A DNA stretch of 64,000 nucleotides, from positions 124,001 to 188,000 of the IMG/VR virus record IMGVR_UViG_3300010399_000031, one strand, 5' to 3'. The stretch is from a virus. Below are positions 26,213 through 34,393 of this stretch, one piece after another. Numbering within the stretch: position 1 is the first letter of the stretch; the number at the start of each line of letters is the position of its first letter. A program made the position numbers and the translations under genes. Under the pieces are notes generated by a model. The model was given only the letters and a program-made list of their open reading frames with translations. It did not search any database and was not told where the DNA came from.

Positions 26213-27181
26213 ATGATTGAACTTGAACAAAAACGCCACGCCCAATGGATCATTGCGATCGATTTGGAATACTGCATGAAGTTCTTCAAGCCGGGGTTTA
26301 ACGCGGTTTCGCTGGAGGACTTCATCAAAGGGGTCCCGGCGCACCGACTTATCGAGAAGGGTGTGGAAGTGAAAACGATCCACTACCAGGACGATCTGGC
26401 CAGCCGCACGATGCTGCGTGAGCGCCATCGGTTGGAGTTCGATAAGAACTTCCTCCAACCGCTGAACTATCTCGTGCTCAAGCAGAGCTTGCTCACCCAG
26501 AAGCACGATATCTCGGGTTCGACGTGGGATGACTTCTTCTCCACGTACTACCGTAAGAAGGGTGTGGGTGAATCGCGACTCGAAGACAAGATGTCAATCG
26601 GCTGGGGTGGGCACACCGACTGGGACATGGTGGCGTGGGATAAGCATGACGCGGTCGATTACCTTCAGACGGCGCGCAATAACATGATGCTGGAGTTATC
26701 TCAAGAGTGTCGCTTTCGCTTCATCGATACGGATCGGGAGTACGAGTCGAACGATCTGATTGATAAGCACACCACGTTCAAGGGTTTCATCTGGGATCCG
26801 TCGGACGATGTCGGTCAGCACCACCTTGCACTTGTCTGGGAGGTGAAGGTGCCTGAATCGATCGCAATCGAGTCGCGTGAAGACGAGCATAAGCTCGGAG
26901 CGATGTGCAATCGCGATGAGTTGATGAAGCAAAAGAACTCTCGCGCCGACCTGTACGAGAACTGGTCGAATATCGTGATCGACGAGATCTGCAAAGACAG
27001 CTGGGACTACTTTGGCTCAGTCAGCGAGGTGCAAACTCATCCTTTCGCGAAGTACGACAGCAACCTTGTCGAACCCGCGATCGAGTGGCCGCAGCCCCAA
27101 GTCGATATCCAAGAAGAAGCGGTAAAGGCCGTGGATCCGCTCACCGAGTTGCAGTCTCAACTCGGACCGCGTATGCAGTAA
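26213..27181 (+). CDS. Nudix-fold phosphoesterase-like protein with degenerate Nudix box (322 aa)
   Basis: Residues about 70-225 follow the layout of a Nudix phosphoesterase family: FLQPLNYLVL, a YYRKKGVGESRLEDKMSIG segment, WGGHTDWD, then a helix, and DVGQHHLALVWEV. Canonical Nudix boxes read G-x5-E-x7-R-E-x-x-E-E-x-G; here the helix reads ARNNMMLELSQE, lacking the normal R-E-x-x-E-E spacing. It is therefore probably a Nudix fold with altered or lost metal binding. Its GC content and codon choice suggest good expression, and a terminator follows. Confidence 0.65.
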   Translation: MIELEQKRHAQWIIAIDLEYCMKFFKPGFNAVSLEDFIKGVPAHRLIEKGVEVKTIHYQDDLASRTMLRERHRLEFDKNFLQPLNYLVLKQSLLTQKHDISGSTWDDFFSTYYRKKGVGESRLEDKMSIGWGGHTDWDMVAWDKHDAVDYLQTARNNMMLELSQECRFRFIDTDREYESNDLIDKHTTFKGFIWDPSDDVGQHHLALVWEVKVPESIAIESREDEHKLGAMCNRDELMKQKNSRADLYENWSNIVIDEICKDSWDYFGSVSEVQTHPFAKYDSNLVEPAIEWPQPQVDIQEEAVKAVDPLTELQSQLGPRMQ

Positions 27182-27202
27182 ATACACGGTGTGTTTGTTG
27201 CC

Positions 27203-27234
27203 AAAAGGGAGTGGTTACAGCCACTCCCTTTTTA
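27203..27234 (+). terminator. Intrinsic terminator
   Basis: AAAAGGGAGTGG / CCACTCCCTTTT, 12 bp around a 6-base loop, continuing into TTATT. A-rich and T-rich flanks make it potentially bidirectional. Confidence 0.9.
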
Positions 27235-27259
27235 TTCCCTCGATCAATAAGGTGCAGTG

Positions 27260-27703
27260 ATGACCAATATCATCTCAGGCGGTAAGGAATTGATTCCTCC
27301 GTTTAGTCGTTCCCCGATTGTGATGAAACCGGTATCTCCCATTGAATTTCTCGATATGTTGCGCGAGAAGGTGGCTAATAAGCAACTGATGCCGACTTCA
27401 GAAGGTTCGTCGCTTCACTCCAAACCCGAATACATTCAGGGTAGGGATTTGGAGCACTTTCACCATAAGTGTCTTTTCGAAGCATATCCAACGTACGCAT
27501 GCTGGGACGGTGCTTACGGCCACGCGTCTGAAACTTACGTTGTACTGCCTGTTGGCGATTTAGTTATTCTCGCTGCACTTAAGAGTCTGAATTTGTGGGT
27601 CGGTTTTCCAGGTAATGGTGAAGCCTGGATCTGGCCATGGCAGAATCAAGAACTTTGCATCGATCGCATTGAACTTGCAAACCAATTTAACCAATTAGGC
27701 TAA
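27260..27703 (+). CDS. Hypothetical protein (147 aa)
   Basis: Unrecognised. An in-frame GTG one codon before the ATG is possible; AAGGTG lies upstream of both. The C-terminal half is rich in Trp and Gly. No membrane helix or signal peptide. The next gene follows 12 bases later. Confidence 0.68.
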   Translation: MTNIISGGKELIPPFSRSPIVMKPVSPIEFLDMLREKVANKQLMPTSEGSSLHSKPEYIQGRDLEHFHHKCLFEAYPTYACWDGAYGHASETYVVLPVGDLVILAALKSLNLWVGFPGNGEAWIWPWQNQELCIDRIELANQFNQLG

Positions 27704-27715
27704 GGAGCCAAGAAC

Positions 27716-28897
27716 ATGCAAATCCTGAAGGGTCAAATCGAAATCTCGATGAACGCCGGTGTCATGATCACCGACATTCGCTCCGGCAATTTGCTTGTCG
27801 AGACGCGCGACATCGAAGGTAGCGCTCCGACGGATCGGGTGGTTGCGTTGAGTACGGTAGGAGTGAAGGACCAACTCGGCGAGTTCTTCTCGAACTGCAC
27901 GTTCAAAGAGCGCGAGATCGATAAGTACACCTTCGGCGACAATCTTTACGATCGACTGATCGAAATCAACATGGACCGGCAAACGATCGCCGGTATGCTC
28001 TATTGGTCGAGCGAGACGGGTGATTACAAAATGGTTCCGTCTACCATTTCGATGACCAGTGACTGGAAAGTGGTCTTGACGGTTATGCGTACGGGTGATG
28101 CGCAGGAAATCGTTCAGAAAGAACACGTCGACTGGGACAACATGAGTAAGATCGAGAAGTATGATTTCATCCTCTCGAAGTTTTCTCAACTACTCACCGA
28201 TGAACCCCTGACCGAACAAGAAGGGTTCGAGTTGGCCACCCATAAGCACTACAAGGGTGGGTTGTATCGTGAACTAGGTAAGATCCGTAACGCCGACGAT
28301 GGTTCGGACCGAGCGCTTTACTTGCATCTGCATCCGCACGAGCTTAGCGCTTGGCACCGTGATACCAACGAATTCAACGGTTTTCTCGAAGACAGCCGTC
28401 AGCGTTTTGCACCGATCGAGGATGAATTGCCATTCATCTTGAACGACGACGGAGTCTCAACGCAAGTACATGTTGTTTTGCGCAAGCTCTCGGACGAACC
28501 GATCTCTGGCATTAAGCTCTCGGTTGATGATACTCAAACGATGCTATCCAATCTGAACGAGCGGGCTAATACAACTGGTGTTCACGGTGAATTCGGTCAA
28601 CCAGCGGCTAACGCTGGCGATAATCGTTTTCAGAAGGTGGAAGAGTTCAACCAGTGTTGCAGCTTCACGAATTTCTCTATTCAGGAAGTGGTGACGCGCA
28701 AGAATAAGCGAGTATCTGCTTTGGCTGCGCGGGTTCAACCAAGTGGTTTGATGGCGATGGATTTTCTCGATTCAATGCGAAAGAACGGCGTCGGCTTTGC
28801 AATGCGGTGTTTTGGTGAATCGGTGATTACGAACGGTGGAAACTACCTTGTTCCGAAGCAGATCATCACGTTCGATTTCGTCGCCAAGAAAAAATAA
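27716..28897 (+). CDS. DUF1653-domain-containing phage protein (393 aa)
   Basis: Residues about 176-234 match the DUF1653 pattern: H-K-H-Y-K-G-G-L-Y-R, then a hydrophobic strand (RALYLHLHPHE), then W-H-R-D...F...R-F-A-P-I. In bacteria this is a small stand-alone domain of unknown function; here it is embedded in a longer protein. The regions before (1-175) and after (235-393) are unrecognised alpha/beta. AAGGAGCC precedes the ATG. Codon use suggests high expression. Confidence 0.7.
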   Translation: MQILKGQIEISMNAGVMITDIRSGNLLVETRDIEGSAPTDRVVALSTVGVKDQLGEFFSNCTFKEREIDKYTFGDNLYDRLIEINMDRQTIAGMLYWSSETGDYKMVPSTISMTSDWKVVLTVMRTGDAQEIVQKEHVDWDNMSKIEKYDFILSKFSQLLTDEPLTEQEGFELATHKHYKGGLYRELGKIRNADDGSDRALYLHLHPHELSAWHRDTNEFNGFLEDSRQRFAPIEDELPFILNDDGVSTQVHVVLRKLSDEPISGIKLSVDDTQTMLSNLNERANTTGVHGEFGQPAANAGDNRFQKVEEFNQCCSFTNFSIQEVVTRKNKRVSALAARVQPSGLMAMDFLDSMRKNGVGFAMRCFGESVITNGGNYLVPKQIITFDFVAKKK

Positions 28898-28952
28898 GAA
28901 AGATTGCGACGGAAGATAAAATTCTTCCGCCACTTTTAATGCGAGGTTTTCC

Positions 28953-29825
28953 ATGGGTCTCGACGTTTATCTCTACAAGTGCCCAAATTTAAAGTACGCC
29001 ATCAAGATGCAAGAAGCGTACCAAGCGGCGCTCGATCAGATTTACAAAGAGTGGGATGAACTGAGTAAAGCCGGTCCTCCCACTCAAGCAACTGAAGACG
29101 AGTTTAATAAGAAAAGAGCAGACGCGAAAGAGAAGTTCGAGATCGATGGATATAACCACAAGAGTCTCGAACATATCGAGTTCGATTCAAAGACGGAACC
29201 CGAGCATCTCTTTAAAATCGGGTACATGCGTTCCAGTTACAACGGAGCAGGAATCAACTCAGTGGCCAGGGTATTTGATCTGCCTGATTTGTACACGATC
29301 TTTGAGATCGATAACGATGAGTACTATCAGGAAATCGATTGGGATACGATTTACCTGAACGTGAATGATGCACTGGAGAAGTGGCAAGCACACGCCGATA
29401 GTCCAGCTGGTAAGTATTACGTGCAGACGTTTCGTCCGAACTTCAGCAACAAACTCAACTCTTCTGGCCGCTTGATCCCGGATGGTGTCACCAACGAACA
29501 TGAAGCCATCGAGCGACTGAATGAAAACTACCTAAAGAAAAAGGAAGAGATCGATAAAGACGAGTGGAAATCATCAGGATGGATTAGCCGTGAGGGTGCG
29601 TTTTATCCCAAACCGCTGAAAGTTGCCGCCATTATCGCAGGTGCTTGGAATCCTGAACAACCGCTTCATTTTCTCAATATGCCAGTGACCTATCTGGTGT
29701 GTGAGCGAGAAGACGGCAATTCCATTCAGTGGTACGTCACAGCGCTTCAGATCGTTCAAGAAATGGTTGAATGGATCTTGGAGCACCCGGATAAAAATCA
29801 GTTCTATCTGGGTTGGTCGGGCTAA
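28953..29825 (+). CDS. Hypothetical protein of MGLDVYLYK type (290 aa)
   Basis: The N-terminus MGLDVYLYKCPN is characteristic of uncharacterised phage proteins that begin with a strand of this kind; a second gene in the window starts similarly (MGTDMWCVV). A helical, acidic segment with coiled-coil character spans about 20-70. The C-terminal region about 240-285 is hydrophobic and helical. No catalytic motif is recognised. Likely in an operon with the small genes downstream. Confidence 0.72.
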   Translation: MGLDVYLYKCPNLKYAIKMQEAYQAALDQIYKEWDELSKAGPPTQATEDEFNKKRADAKEKFEIDGYNHKSLEHIEFDSKTEPEHLFKIGYMRSSYNGAGINSVARVFDLPDLYTIFEIDNDEYYQEIDWDTIYLNVNDALEKWQAHADSPAGKYYVQTFRPNFSNKLNSSGRLIPDGVTNEHEAIERLNENYLKKKEEIDKDEWKSSGWISREGAFYPKPLKVAAIIAGAWNPEQPLHFLNMPVTYLVCEREDGNSIQWYVTALQIVQEMVEWILEHPDKNQFYLGWSG

Positions 29826-29835
29826 GGAGAAGACG

Positions 29836-30096
29836 GTGGATATTGAAGAGCAACTAAAGAAATGGGAAGAAGGGCAGTCGCTCCACAACGAAGAACGCGG
29901 TGAATGTTGTCCTGACTTCTCCTGTTGTCAGCCGAACTTGCTCGCCCCTTCACACGAGAGGCAAGCTTTCGCTAAAGCTTATCGAGAAGAAGGTTCAGAT
30001 TCGCCGATTGTGCAATCGATGTTGATGGGTTTTCTGACCAGGATGATCGGCAATCAAACGTACGTTGCTGGAAATACATCCGATACGATCAATTAA
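29836..30096 (+). CDS. Hypothetical Cys-containing small protein, GTG start (86 aa)
   Basis: GTG start with AAGGAGA spaced 5 bases upstream; the longer reading frame overlaps the previous gene and lacks a ribosome site. The segment E-C-C-P-D-F-S-C-C-Q-P has four closely spaced Cys that could bind a metal. No recognised family. Confidence 0.7.
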   Translation: MDIEEQLKKWEEGQSLHNEERGECCPDFSCCQPNLLAPSHERQAFAKAYREEGSDSPIVQSMLMGFLTRMIGNQTYVAGNTSDTIN

Positions 30097-30106
30097 GAGA
30101 GGGCGA

Positions 30107-30343
30107 ATGAATACTGAAGACTTATCTTACGCGCTCGTTCAACGCTTGCGGTTAATTGACATCGTTTTAGAACACTCCAATGTGTTTAACCGCAAGATTC
30201 TGATGGATTATTTCGGTATCTCGATGCCTCAGGCGAGTACCGATTTGGCCAATTACATCAAACTCACGCCGGGTAACCTCATCTACGATAAGAGCAATAA
30301 AACCTATCGGCGTGCACCCACCTTTCAGCGAGTTTGGAAATGA
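30107..30343 (+). CDS. Stand-alone winged-helix DNA-binding protein, CapW/BrxR-like (78 aa)
   Basis: Start set at the ATG after GAGAGGGCG. The sequence follows the N-terminal winged helix of the CapW/BrxR/WYL-type repressors: R-L-R-L-I-D-I-V-L, FNRKILMDYFGISMPQAS, D-L-A-N-Y, P-G-N-L-I-Y-D-K-S-N-K-T-Y-R-R. Those bacterial repressors guard CBASS and BREX defence operons and carry WYL sensor domains; here the sensor is missing and only the DNA-binding part is made. A phage repressor or a mimic that acts on defence operators are both possible; neither is shown. Its stop overlaps the next start. Confidence 0.72.
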   Translation: MNTEDLSYALVQRLRLIDIVLEHSNVFNRKILMDYFGISMPQASTDLANYIKLTPGNLIYDKSNKTYRRAPTFQRVWK

Positions 30344-30591
30344 AATTCATCTTCAACGATCACAATCAGTCGATTTGCCGTGTCCAGTCGATCAAATTCC
30401 TCACTGCCGGGGAAGACTTTGCTGATCCCCGCATCCTGATCTCGGCCTTCGGTACGAGTGCTGGTCGCATGGATCCACTCAAAGCAGCGATGCAGTGCAA
30501 ATTGGCGTACAAACATGTGCATCGTGCACCGATCGAAGCAATCACCCAGCAGATGTTTGCTGACCACCAAGCCATTGCGCAATGGGTTTAA
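30340..30591 (+). CDS. Hypothetical small protein (83 aa)
   Basis: The ATG overlaps the stop of the winged-helix gene (ATGA), so translation is coupled. Unrecognised alpha/beta sequence. The coupling suggests a functional link with the DNA-binding protein. Confidence 0.65.
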   Translation: MKFIFNDHNQSICRVQSIKFLTAGEDFADPRILISAFGTSAGRMDPLKAAMQCKLAYKHVHRAPIEAITQQMFADHQAIAQWV

Positions 30592-30600
30592 GGAGTATAA

Positions 30601-31152
30601 ATGGGTACGGATATGTGGTGTGTCGTCGGTCGGGTAAAACCGAATACCGGCGATAAGGAGCAGGGTACTGAACTCGCGGTGTTCGGCGACAAGAGAGTGT
30701 TGTTCGAGGATCTGGAGTTCTACTCCGGGAAGGAAACCAATCTGTCCCGCAACTACAAACTGTACTATTTCCTCGGGGACAATGATCATTGGTTAAACCC
30801 TGATAATCCTTCTCTATCCATCCTTCCCAATTTGACTGAGCGACAAATTGCAACCGAAGCGTTTATTGCTTGGGTCAATGGGGGGTACGAGAAGTCATCG
30901 ATCCAGTTCAAGAACGAATACGGCAACTACGGTCCGTTCATAGGTAACGATGTTGACGAATGTCTTCACTTCATCGGGGATCGTTGCCATACGTTGCATC
31001 GGGTCGAAGACCTAAGGAAATTTGATTACGATCAGCAAGAACCCATTGAAGGTAAAACGTATCGCGAACTCTTCCCGTCGTGGTGGTTCCAGTTTCTCGA
31101 TTGGTGTAAAGAACAGAAATGGGAGTTTGCGATCTTCGGATTTTCGTTCTAA
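30601..31152 (+). CDS. Hypothetical protein of MGTDMWCVV type (183 aa)
   Basis: The N-terminal strand, an R-N-Y-K-L-Y-Y-F-L-G-D motif at about 55-65 and the aromatic C-terminus (WWFQFLDWCKEQKWEFAIFG) resemble a widespread phage family of unknown function with M-G-x-D starts and an R-N-Y-x-L-F segment. TAAGGAGTATAA precedes the ATG. No role can be assigned. Confidence 0.72.
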   Translation: MGTDMWCVVGRVKPNTGDKEQGTELAVFGDKRVLFEDLEFYSGKETNLSRNYKLYYFLGDNDHWLNPDNPSLSILPNLTERQIATEAFIAWVNGGYEKSSIQFKNEYGNYGPFIGNDVDECLHFIGDRCHTLHRVEDLRKFDYDQQEPIEGKTYRELFPSWWFQFLDWCKEQKWEFAIFGFSF

Positions 31153-31174
31153 CAAAGTTCAACAGGAGTAGAAC

Positions 31175-31570
31175 ATGCCTGCAAAGATCAAGATCGAAAC
31201 GCAAGATGCGGCACTCAGTGCCGCACTTCAGGTTGTCATCGCAGAAGCCATTCAGAGCGCTGGCTTCACCAATACCAAAGTCAAGATCGTCATGGTCTCT
31301 AATGGTGTGGAAGTTCCGGGGCAATTTGCTCGGGTCGCTGACATCAATATTCAAGCAGGCCATGAGCGGGCTTCACCGCGCCGCGAACCACCTGTCTTGG
31401 AAGATTTGCGGTTCGTTGTTCCGCATCCAGAAGGTGGTGCTAAGGAATTCATCAAACCCATGATCGAGAAAAATCCCGATCTCATGGATCGACCGATCGT
31501 ACTGGACGGCTATGCCGATGTTAGCGAAAAGTACGCGGAACAAGAAGTCGCTTTTCTTTACGGGAAATAA
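31175..31570 (+). CDS. Hypothetical protein (131 aa)
   Basis: Unrecognised alpha/beta protein with an N-terminal helix of Ala/Ile (residues 10-35). ACAGGAGTAGAAC gives a good ribosome site. Ten bases separate it from thymidylate synthase, so the two are in one operon. Confidence 0.68.
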   Translation: MPAKIKIETQDAALSAALQVVIAEAIQSAGFTNTKVKIVMVSNGVEVPGQFARVADINIQAGHERASPRREPPVLEDLRFVVPHPEGGAKEFIKPMIEKNPDLMDRPIVLDGYADVSEKYAEQEVAFLYGK

Positions 31571-31579
31571 AGGAACATC

Positions 31580-32329
31580 ATGTCCGAACAAAACTATCTG
31601 AACACGATGCGCGATGTACTGGATAACGGTACATGGCAGAAGAACGACCGCACGGGCGAAATGTGTTGCATGCTCGACGGCGCGATGGCGCGCTTTGACA
31701 TCAGTCAAGCGTTCACGTGTGCGGTGACAACAAAGAAGCTCGCGTGGAAGTCGATCACCGGTGAGTTCTGTGGCTTTCTGCGCGGTGTAACGAGCGCTGC
31801 TGACTTCCGTGCGCTCGGTTCGAAGGTGTGGGACCAGAATGCTAACGAGAACGCCGCATGGCTCGCTAATACCTTCCGTAAAGGTCCTGATGATTTGGGC
31901 GATGTATACGGTGCGCAATGGCGTCGTTGGCCTGCATACAAACATCTCAAAATGGCTGAATTAAATACGACCGTTGCGATTCCGGGTGCTACAGCGCGTC
32001 TTGATGAAGCCTATCGTAATGGCTGGATGATTCTTACACAGCATAAAGTCAACCTTGCGTTTAAAGGTAAGACTGAAGACGGGTTGGATTTTGAGATCAA
32101 AGATGCAATGAATTTTGAACCCGGACAATATCTGGTTCTTACTAAGCAAATCGATCAACTCGGTGACTGCATTCGCAAGCTGATTCTCAATCCGTCTGAT
32201 CGACGAATTCTCTTCCACGGCTGGAACCCAGCCAAGCTCGACGAGATCGCGTTGCCAGCTTGCCACATTTTGTATCAGTTTCTGCCGAATCTTGCAACTC
32301 GTGAATTGAATCTCGCGATGTACATCCGT
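31580..32329 (+). CDS. thyA: Thymidylate synthase, exon 1 (residues 1-250)
   Basis: Converts dUMP to dTMP using methylene-tetrahydrofolate. Exon 1 holds YGAQWRRW (about 110-117), the phosphate-binding RR (208-209), GWNP (214-217) and the catalytic Cys228 in LPACHILYQF. Spliced length is 387 residues, longer than the roughly 264 of E. coli ThyA, mainly because of an insertion of about 70 residues between the YGAQWRRW region and IDQL. The reading frame meets TAA at the first intron codon, so full-length protein requires splicing. The exon ends with CGT; the last four bases CCGT pair with the intron internal guide. Confidence 0.95.
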
Positions 32330-33425
32330 TAAATCCATGAGCGGCTTCTGCGAGTAATCGCAGTCGAACAACTTCTCTAAAACGGGAAACCCTCATTCGT
32401 GAGACAATCCGTTGCTAACCTGTTACAAACTGCGATCGTCTAACCACTTGGTGTGGACGCCAAGGAAATTACGATGATTGGTGCGTATATCTTGACCCAT
32501 GTGAAATCGAAAATGTTTTATGTGGGTAGCTCGAAAGATGTTGATAAGCGCGTAAAGCTTCATTGGTATTTACTGATGAAGGGCAAACACATTTCAAAGA
32601 CTTTTCAAAAGCTTTGGGATGAATCGCCGAAATTTGATGTTCGGACCATTCGAGCAGAAAGTAGAGACGAAGCGTTTGCCGTTGAACAAGCTTTCATCAC
32701 GGAGAATGAAGATAATCCGAAGATGATAAACATCGGTCGTGGTGTTTATGGGGGCGATAACTTGACCCGCCATCCAGAACGTGCTGCGATTATTGAGAAA
32801 ATAACTTCGTCATGGAGAACACTCATTCGTGAGATGTCTCCGGAAGAACGAAAGATGCGATTTGGACGCGCAGGGGAATTGAATCCCATGTACGGTAAGA
32901 CGCATTCTGACGAAGTTAAAGCCATGCTTTCCGCTATCAATAAGGGAAATCGGTACGCACTTGGCGCAGTAAGAAGTATTGAACAAAGGAAAGCTATTTC
33001 AGATTTCGCAAAAACGAGAACTGGAAAAGCAAATTCGTTTTACGGTCGAACACATTCGGAAGAAACAAAGAGAAAGTTATCTGAGCAATTGAAAGGACGA
33101 CTTCCTCCTACTATCCGGGCTGTATCGATCAATGGTGTTACTTATCCGTCGGTTACAGAAGCTTCGCGAACTATCGGCGTTGTTCCTGCAACCATTCTTT
33201 TTCGGATAAAAAGTAACAATCCTAAGTTCAAAGATTACTTCTACGTAACAGCAATGCCCAACGACTAGCCGAAAGGCGTAGGGTTCAAGCGAACTCGAAA
33301 CGGGAAGGGCCTCAGAAATGAGGTCGTGATATAGTCTGATCTGCATGGCGACATGCAGCGGCTGACAGGTGCCTAAGACTGTCAGCGGGTTACGTCTAGC
33401 GAACGTAACTGAACGCCCCCACATG
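32330..33425 (+). other. Group I self-splicing intron (td-like, group IA2 type) in thymidylate synthase
   Basis: The boundaries follow from an exact guide sequence. GCGG at 32341-32344 pairs with exon-1 CCGT (P1, ending in the required U-G pair). The adjacent CCATGA at 32335-32340 pairs with exon-2 TCATGG (P10, 6 of 6). The intron ends in G, as group I introns do. The 3' part has GATATAGTCT at 33328-33337 (P7-type core), a CTGCAT/ATGCAG hairpin (33341-33358) and GCTGACAG/CTGTCAGC (33361-33386), much like the phage T4 td intron core as I remember it. It carries a homing endonuclease gene. Joining gives in-frame ...MYIR|SWDTFLGGPFN. Confidence 0.92.
32474..33268 (+). CDS. Intron-encoded GIY-YIG homing endonuclease (264 aa)
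   Basis: Start set at the ATG 7 bases after AAGGA; a GTG 21 bases earlier is less likely. GIY-YIG core: IGAYILTHV at 2-10 and MFYVGSSKDVDKRVKLHW at about 15-32, with the Glu of VEQAF as the likely metal ligand. Two NUMOD3 repeats follow (ELNPMYGKTHSDEVK and ANSFYGRTHSEETK), then a NUMOD1-type helix-turn-helix (TYPSVTEASRTIGVVPATIL). This is the I-TevI type of enzyme, which spreads td-like introns. Its TAG stop lies in the 3' core of the intron. Confidence 0.93.
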   Translation: MIGAYILTHVKSKMFYVGSSKDVDKRVKLHWYLLMKGKHISKTFQKLWDESPKFDVRTIRAESRDEAFAVEQAFITENEDNPKMINIGRGVYGGDNLTRHPERAAIIEKITSSWRTLIREMSPEERKMRFGRAGELNPMYGKTHSDEVKAMLSAINKGNRYALGAVRSIEQRKAISDFAKTRTGKANSFYGRTHSEETKRKLSEQLKGRLPPTIRAVSINGVTYPSVTEASRTIGVVPATILFRIKSNNPKFKDYFYVTAMPND

Positions 33426-33839
33426 TCATGGGATACTTTTTTAGGTGGCCCCTTCAACATCGCGGAAGGTGGTTTACTGCTCGAACTGGTCTCGCGACTG
33501 ACAGGCTTTAAGCCCAAGCGAGTGACGATCTTCTCGGGCGATACCCACGTGTACGAAAATCATCTACCCATGGTCGAGGAACAGCTGAGTCGTACCCCGC
33601 TTGGTCCGCCTCAACTGGACATCAATGATCGTATTCCGTACTTCAACACTGCACTCACTCGCTTCAAAGACGAGCGCGGCGAAGAATTGCACGATCTCGA
33701 TCCGTTGGAATTTGACAAACGGGCGCGCGAACATGCAGTCTCGGTTGCAATTGATTGGCTCTCGATGGTCGAACCGACGGATTTCACGCTGGATGGATAT
33801 TTCCATCACCCCGAACTGAAGGCACCCATGGCTGTCTAA
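33426..33839 (+). CDS. thyA: Thymidylate synthase, exon 2 (residues 251-387)
   Basis: It continues exon 1 in frame and begins SWDTFLGGPFNIAEGG. The Asn of PFN is the residue that selects dUMP over dCMP in this family (dCMP hydroxymethylases have Asp), so the enzyme is predicted to be a true dTMP synthase. D-T-H-V-Y matches the usual D-x-H-I/V-Y dUMP ribose-binding motif. No ribosome site precedes it, in keeping with expression only after splicing. Confidence 0.94.
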   Translation, partial: SWDTFLGGPFNIAEGGLLLELVSRLTGFKPKRVTIFSGDTHVYENHLPMVEEQLSRTPLGPPQLDINDRIPYFNTALTRFKDERGEELHDLDPLEFDKRAREHAVSVAIDWLSMVEPTDFTLDGYFHHPELKAPMAV

Positions 33840-33853
33840 TCAAGGAGAATATC

Positions 33854-33895
33854 ATGGTCGTAATCGCAAGCGGTGTAAAGCAAGGTATTAAATAA
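33854..33895 (+). CDS. Possible 13-codon mini-ORF or leader peptide
   Basis: A very good ribosome site (AAGGAGAATATC) precedes a 13-codon frame encoding MVVIASGVKQGIK. It stands right after thymidylate synthase and just before a stable stem-loop. It may be a leader peptide, a relic of a gene start, or chance. Confidence 0.3.
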   Translation: MVVIASGVKQGIK

Positions 33896-33911
33896 TCACT
33901 GCACAACCTAT

Positions 33912-33939
33912 CGTGTGGAAGAGTTGCGTTTTCCACACG
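33912..33939 (+). other. Stable intergenic stem-loop
   Basis: Perfect 9-bp stem CGTGTGGAA / TTCCACACG with a 10-base loop and no U tract. It lies between the mini-ORF and the next gene. Possibly a processing or attenuation structure. Confidence 0.5.
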
Positions 33940-33979
33940 TAAAGAAACGTCTGTCAGGAAGTAATGCAAGGAGACCGTG

Positions 33980-34228
33980 ATGTCAGCAGCCATAGCGGAT
34001 TATTCTGCTACTCTGTTGTTGGTTCACCAGAAGTTATTCAAGGGAATGTTTTCAGCAACCGAGCGTGCTAGTATATACTCGGATGCTAAAGAACTTCTCT
34101 TTAACAACAAGGTTCCACCCGTGGACTCCAAGCTTTGCGCAAAGACGCACGTTGAACTGGAATCGAGGTATCCGGAGCTTACCTCCTACCTCATCACTGG
34201 TAAGTTGACGTCAGTTCGTTGGTGTTAA
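33980..34228 (+). CDS. Hypothetical small protein (82 aa)
   Basis: ATG after AAGGAGACCGTG; a GTG one codon earlier is possible. Mostly helical, unrecognised. A UUCG-capped terminator follows. Confidence 0.65.
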   Translation: MSAAIADYSATLLLVHQKLFKGMFSATERASIYSDAKELLFNNKVPPVDSKLCAKTHVELESRYPELTSYLITGKLTSVRWC

Positions 34229-34240
34229 GTCACCCTTTGT

Positions 34241-34260
34241 GGGAGAGCTTCGGCTCTCCC
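34241..34260 (+). terminator. UUCG-tetraloop terminator, copy 1
   Basis: GGGAGAGC-TTCG-GCTCTCCC, an extra-stable UUCG hairpin, followed by AAATAT rather than a strong U run. The same 20 bases recur after 35.8 kb, and a shorter version after 57.4 kb. Confidence 0.75.
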
Positions 34261-34393
34261 AAATATGTCACCATTAATTTTTTTTAGCCTATACAAGCAT
34301 CCTTTGGCGGGTAATCTAAAAACACGAAGCGTTTGAAAGCGAAACGACATCAAGGTAATTTCCGAGAAATAAACATCCTTAGAAAGTGATCCA

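Noticed and set aside
32330-33425. Frameshift or pseudogene in thymidylate synthase
   Set aside because: The interruption has exact group I splice-site pairing, a td-like core and an endonuclease gene; splicing restores the frame without loss of conserved residues.
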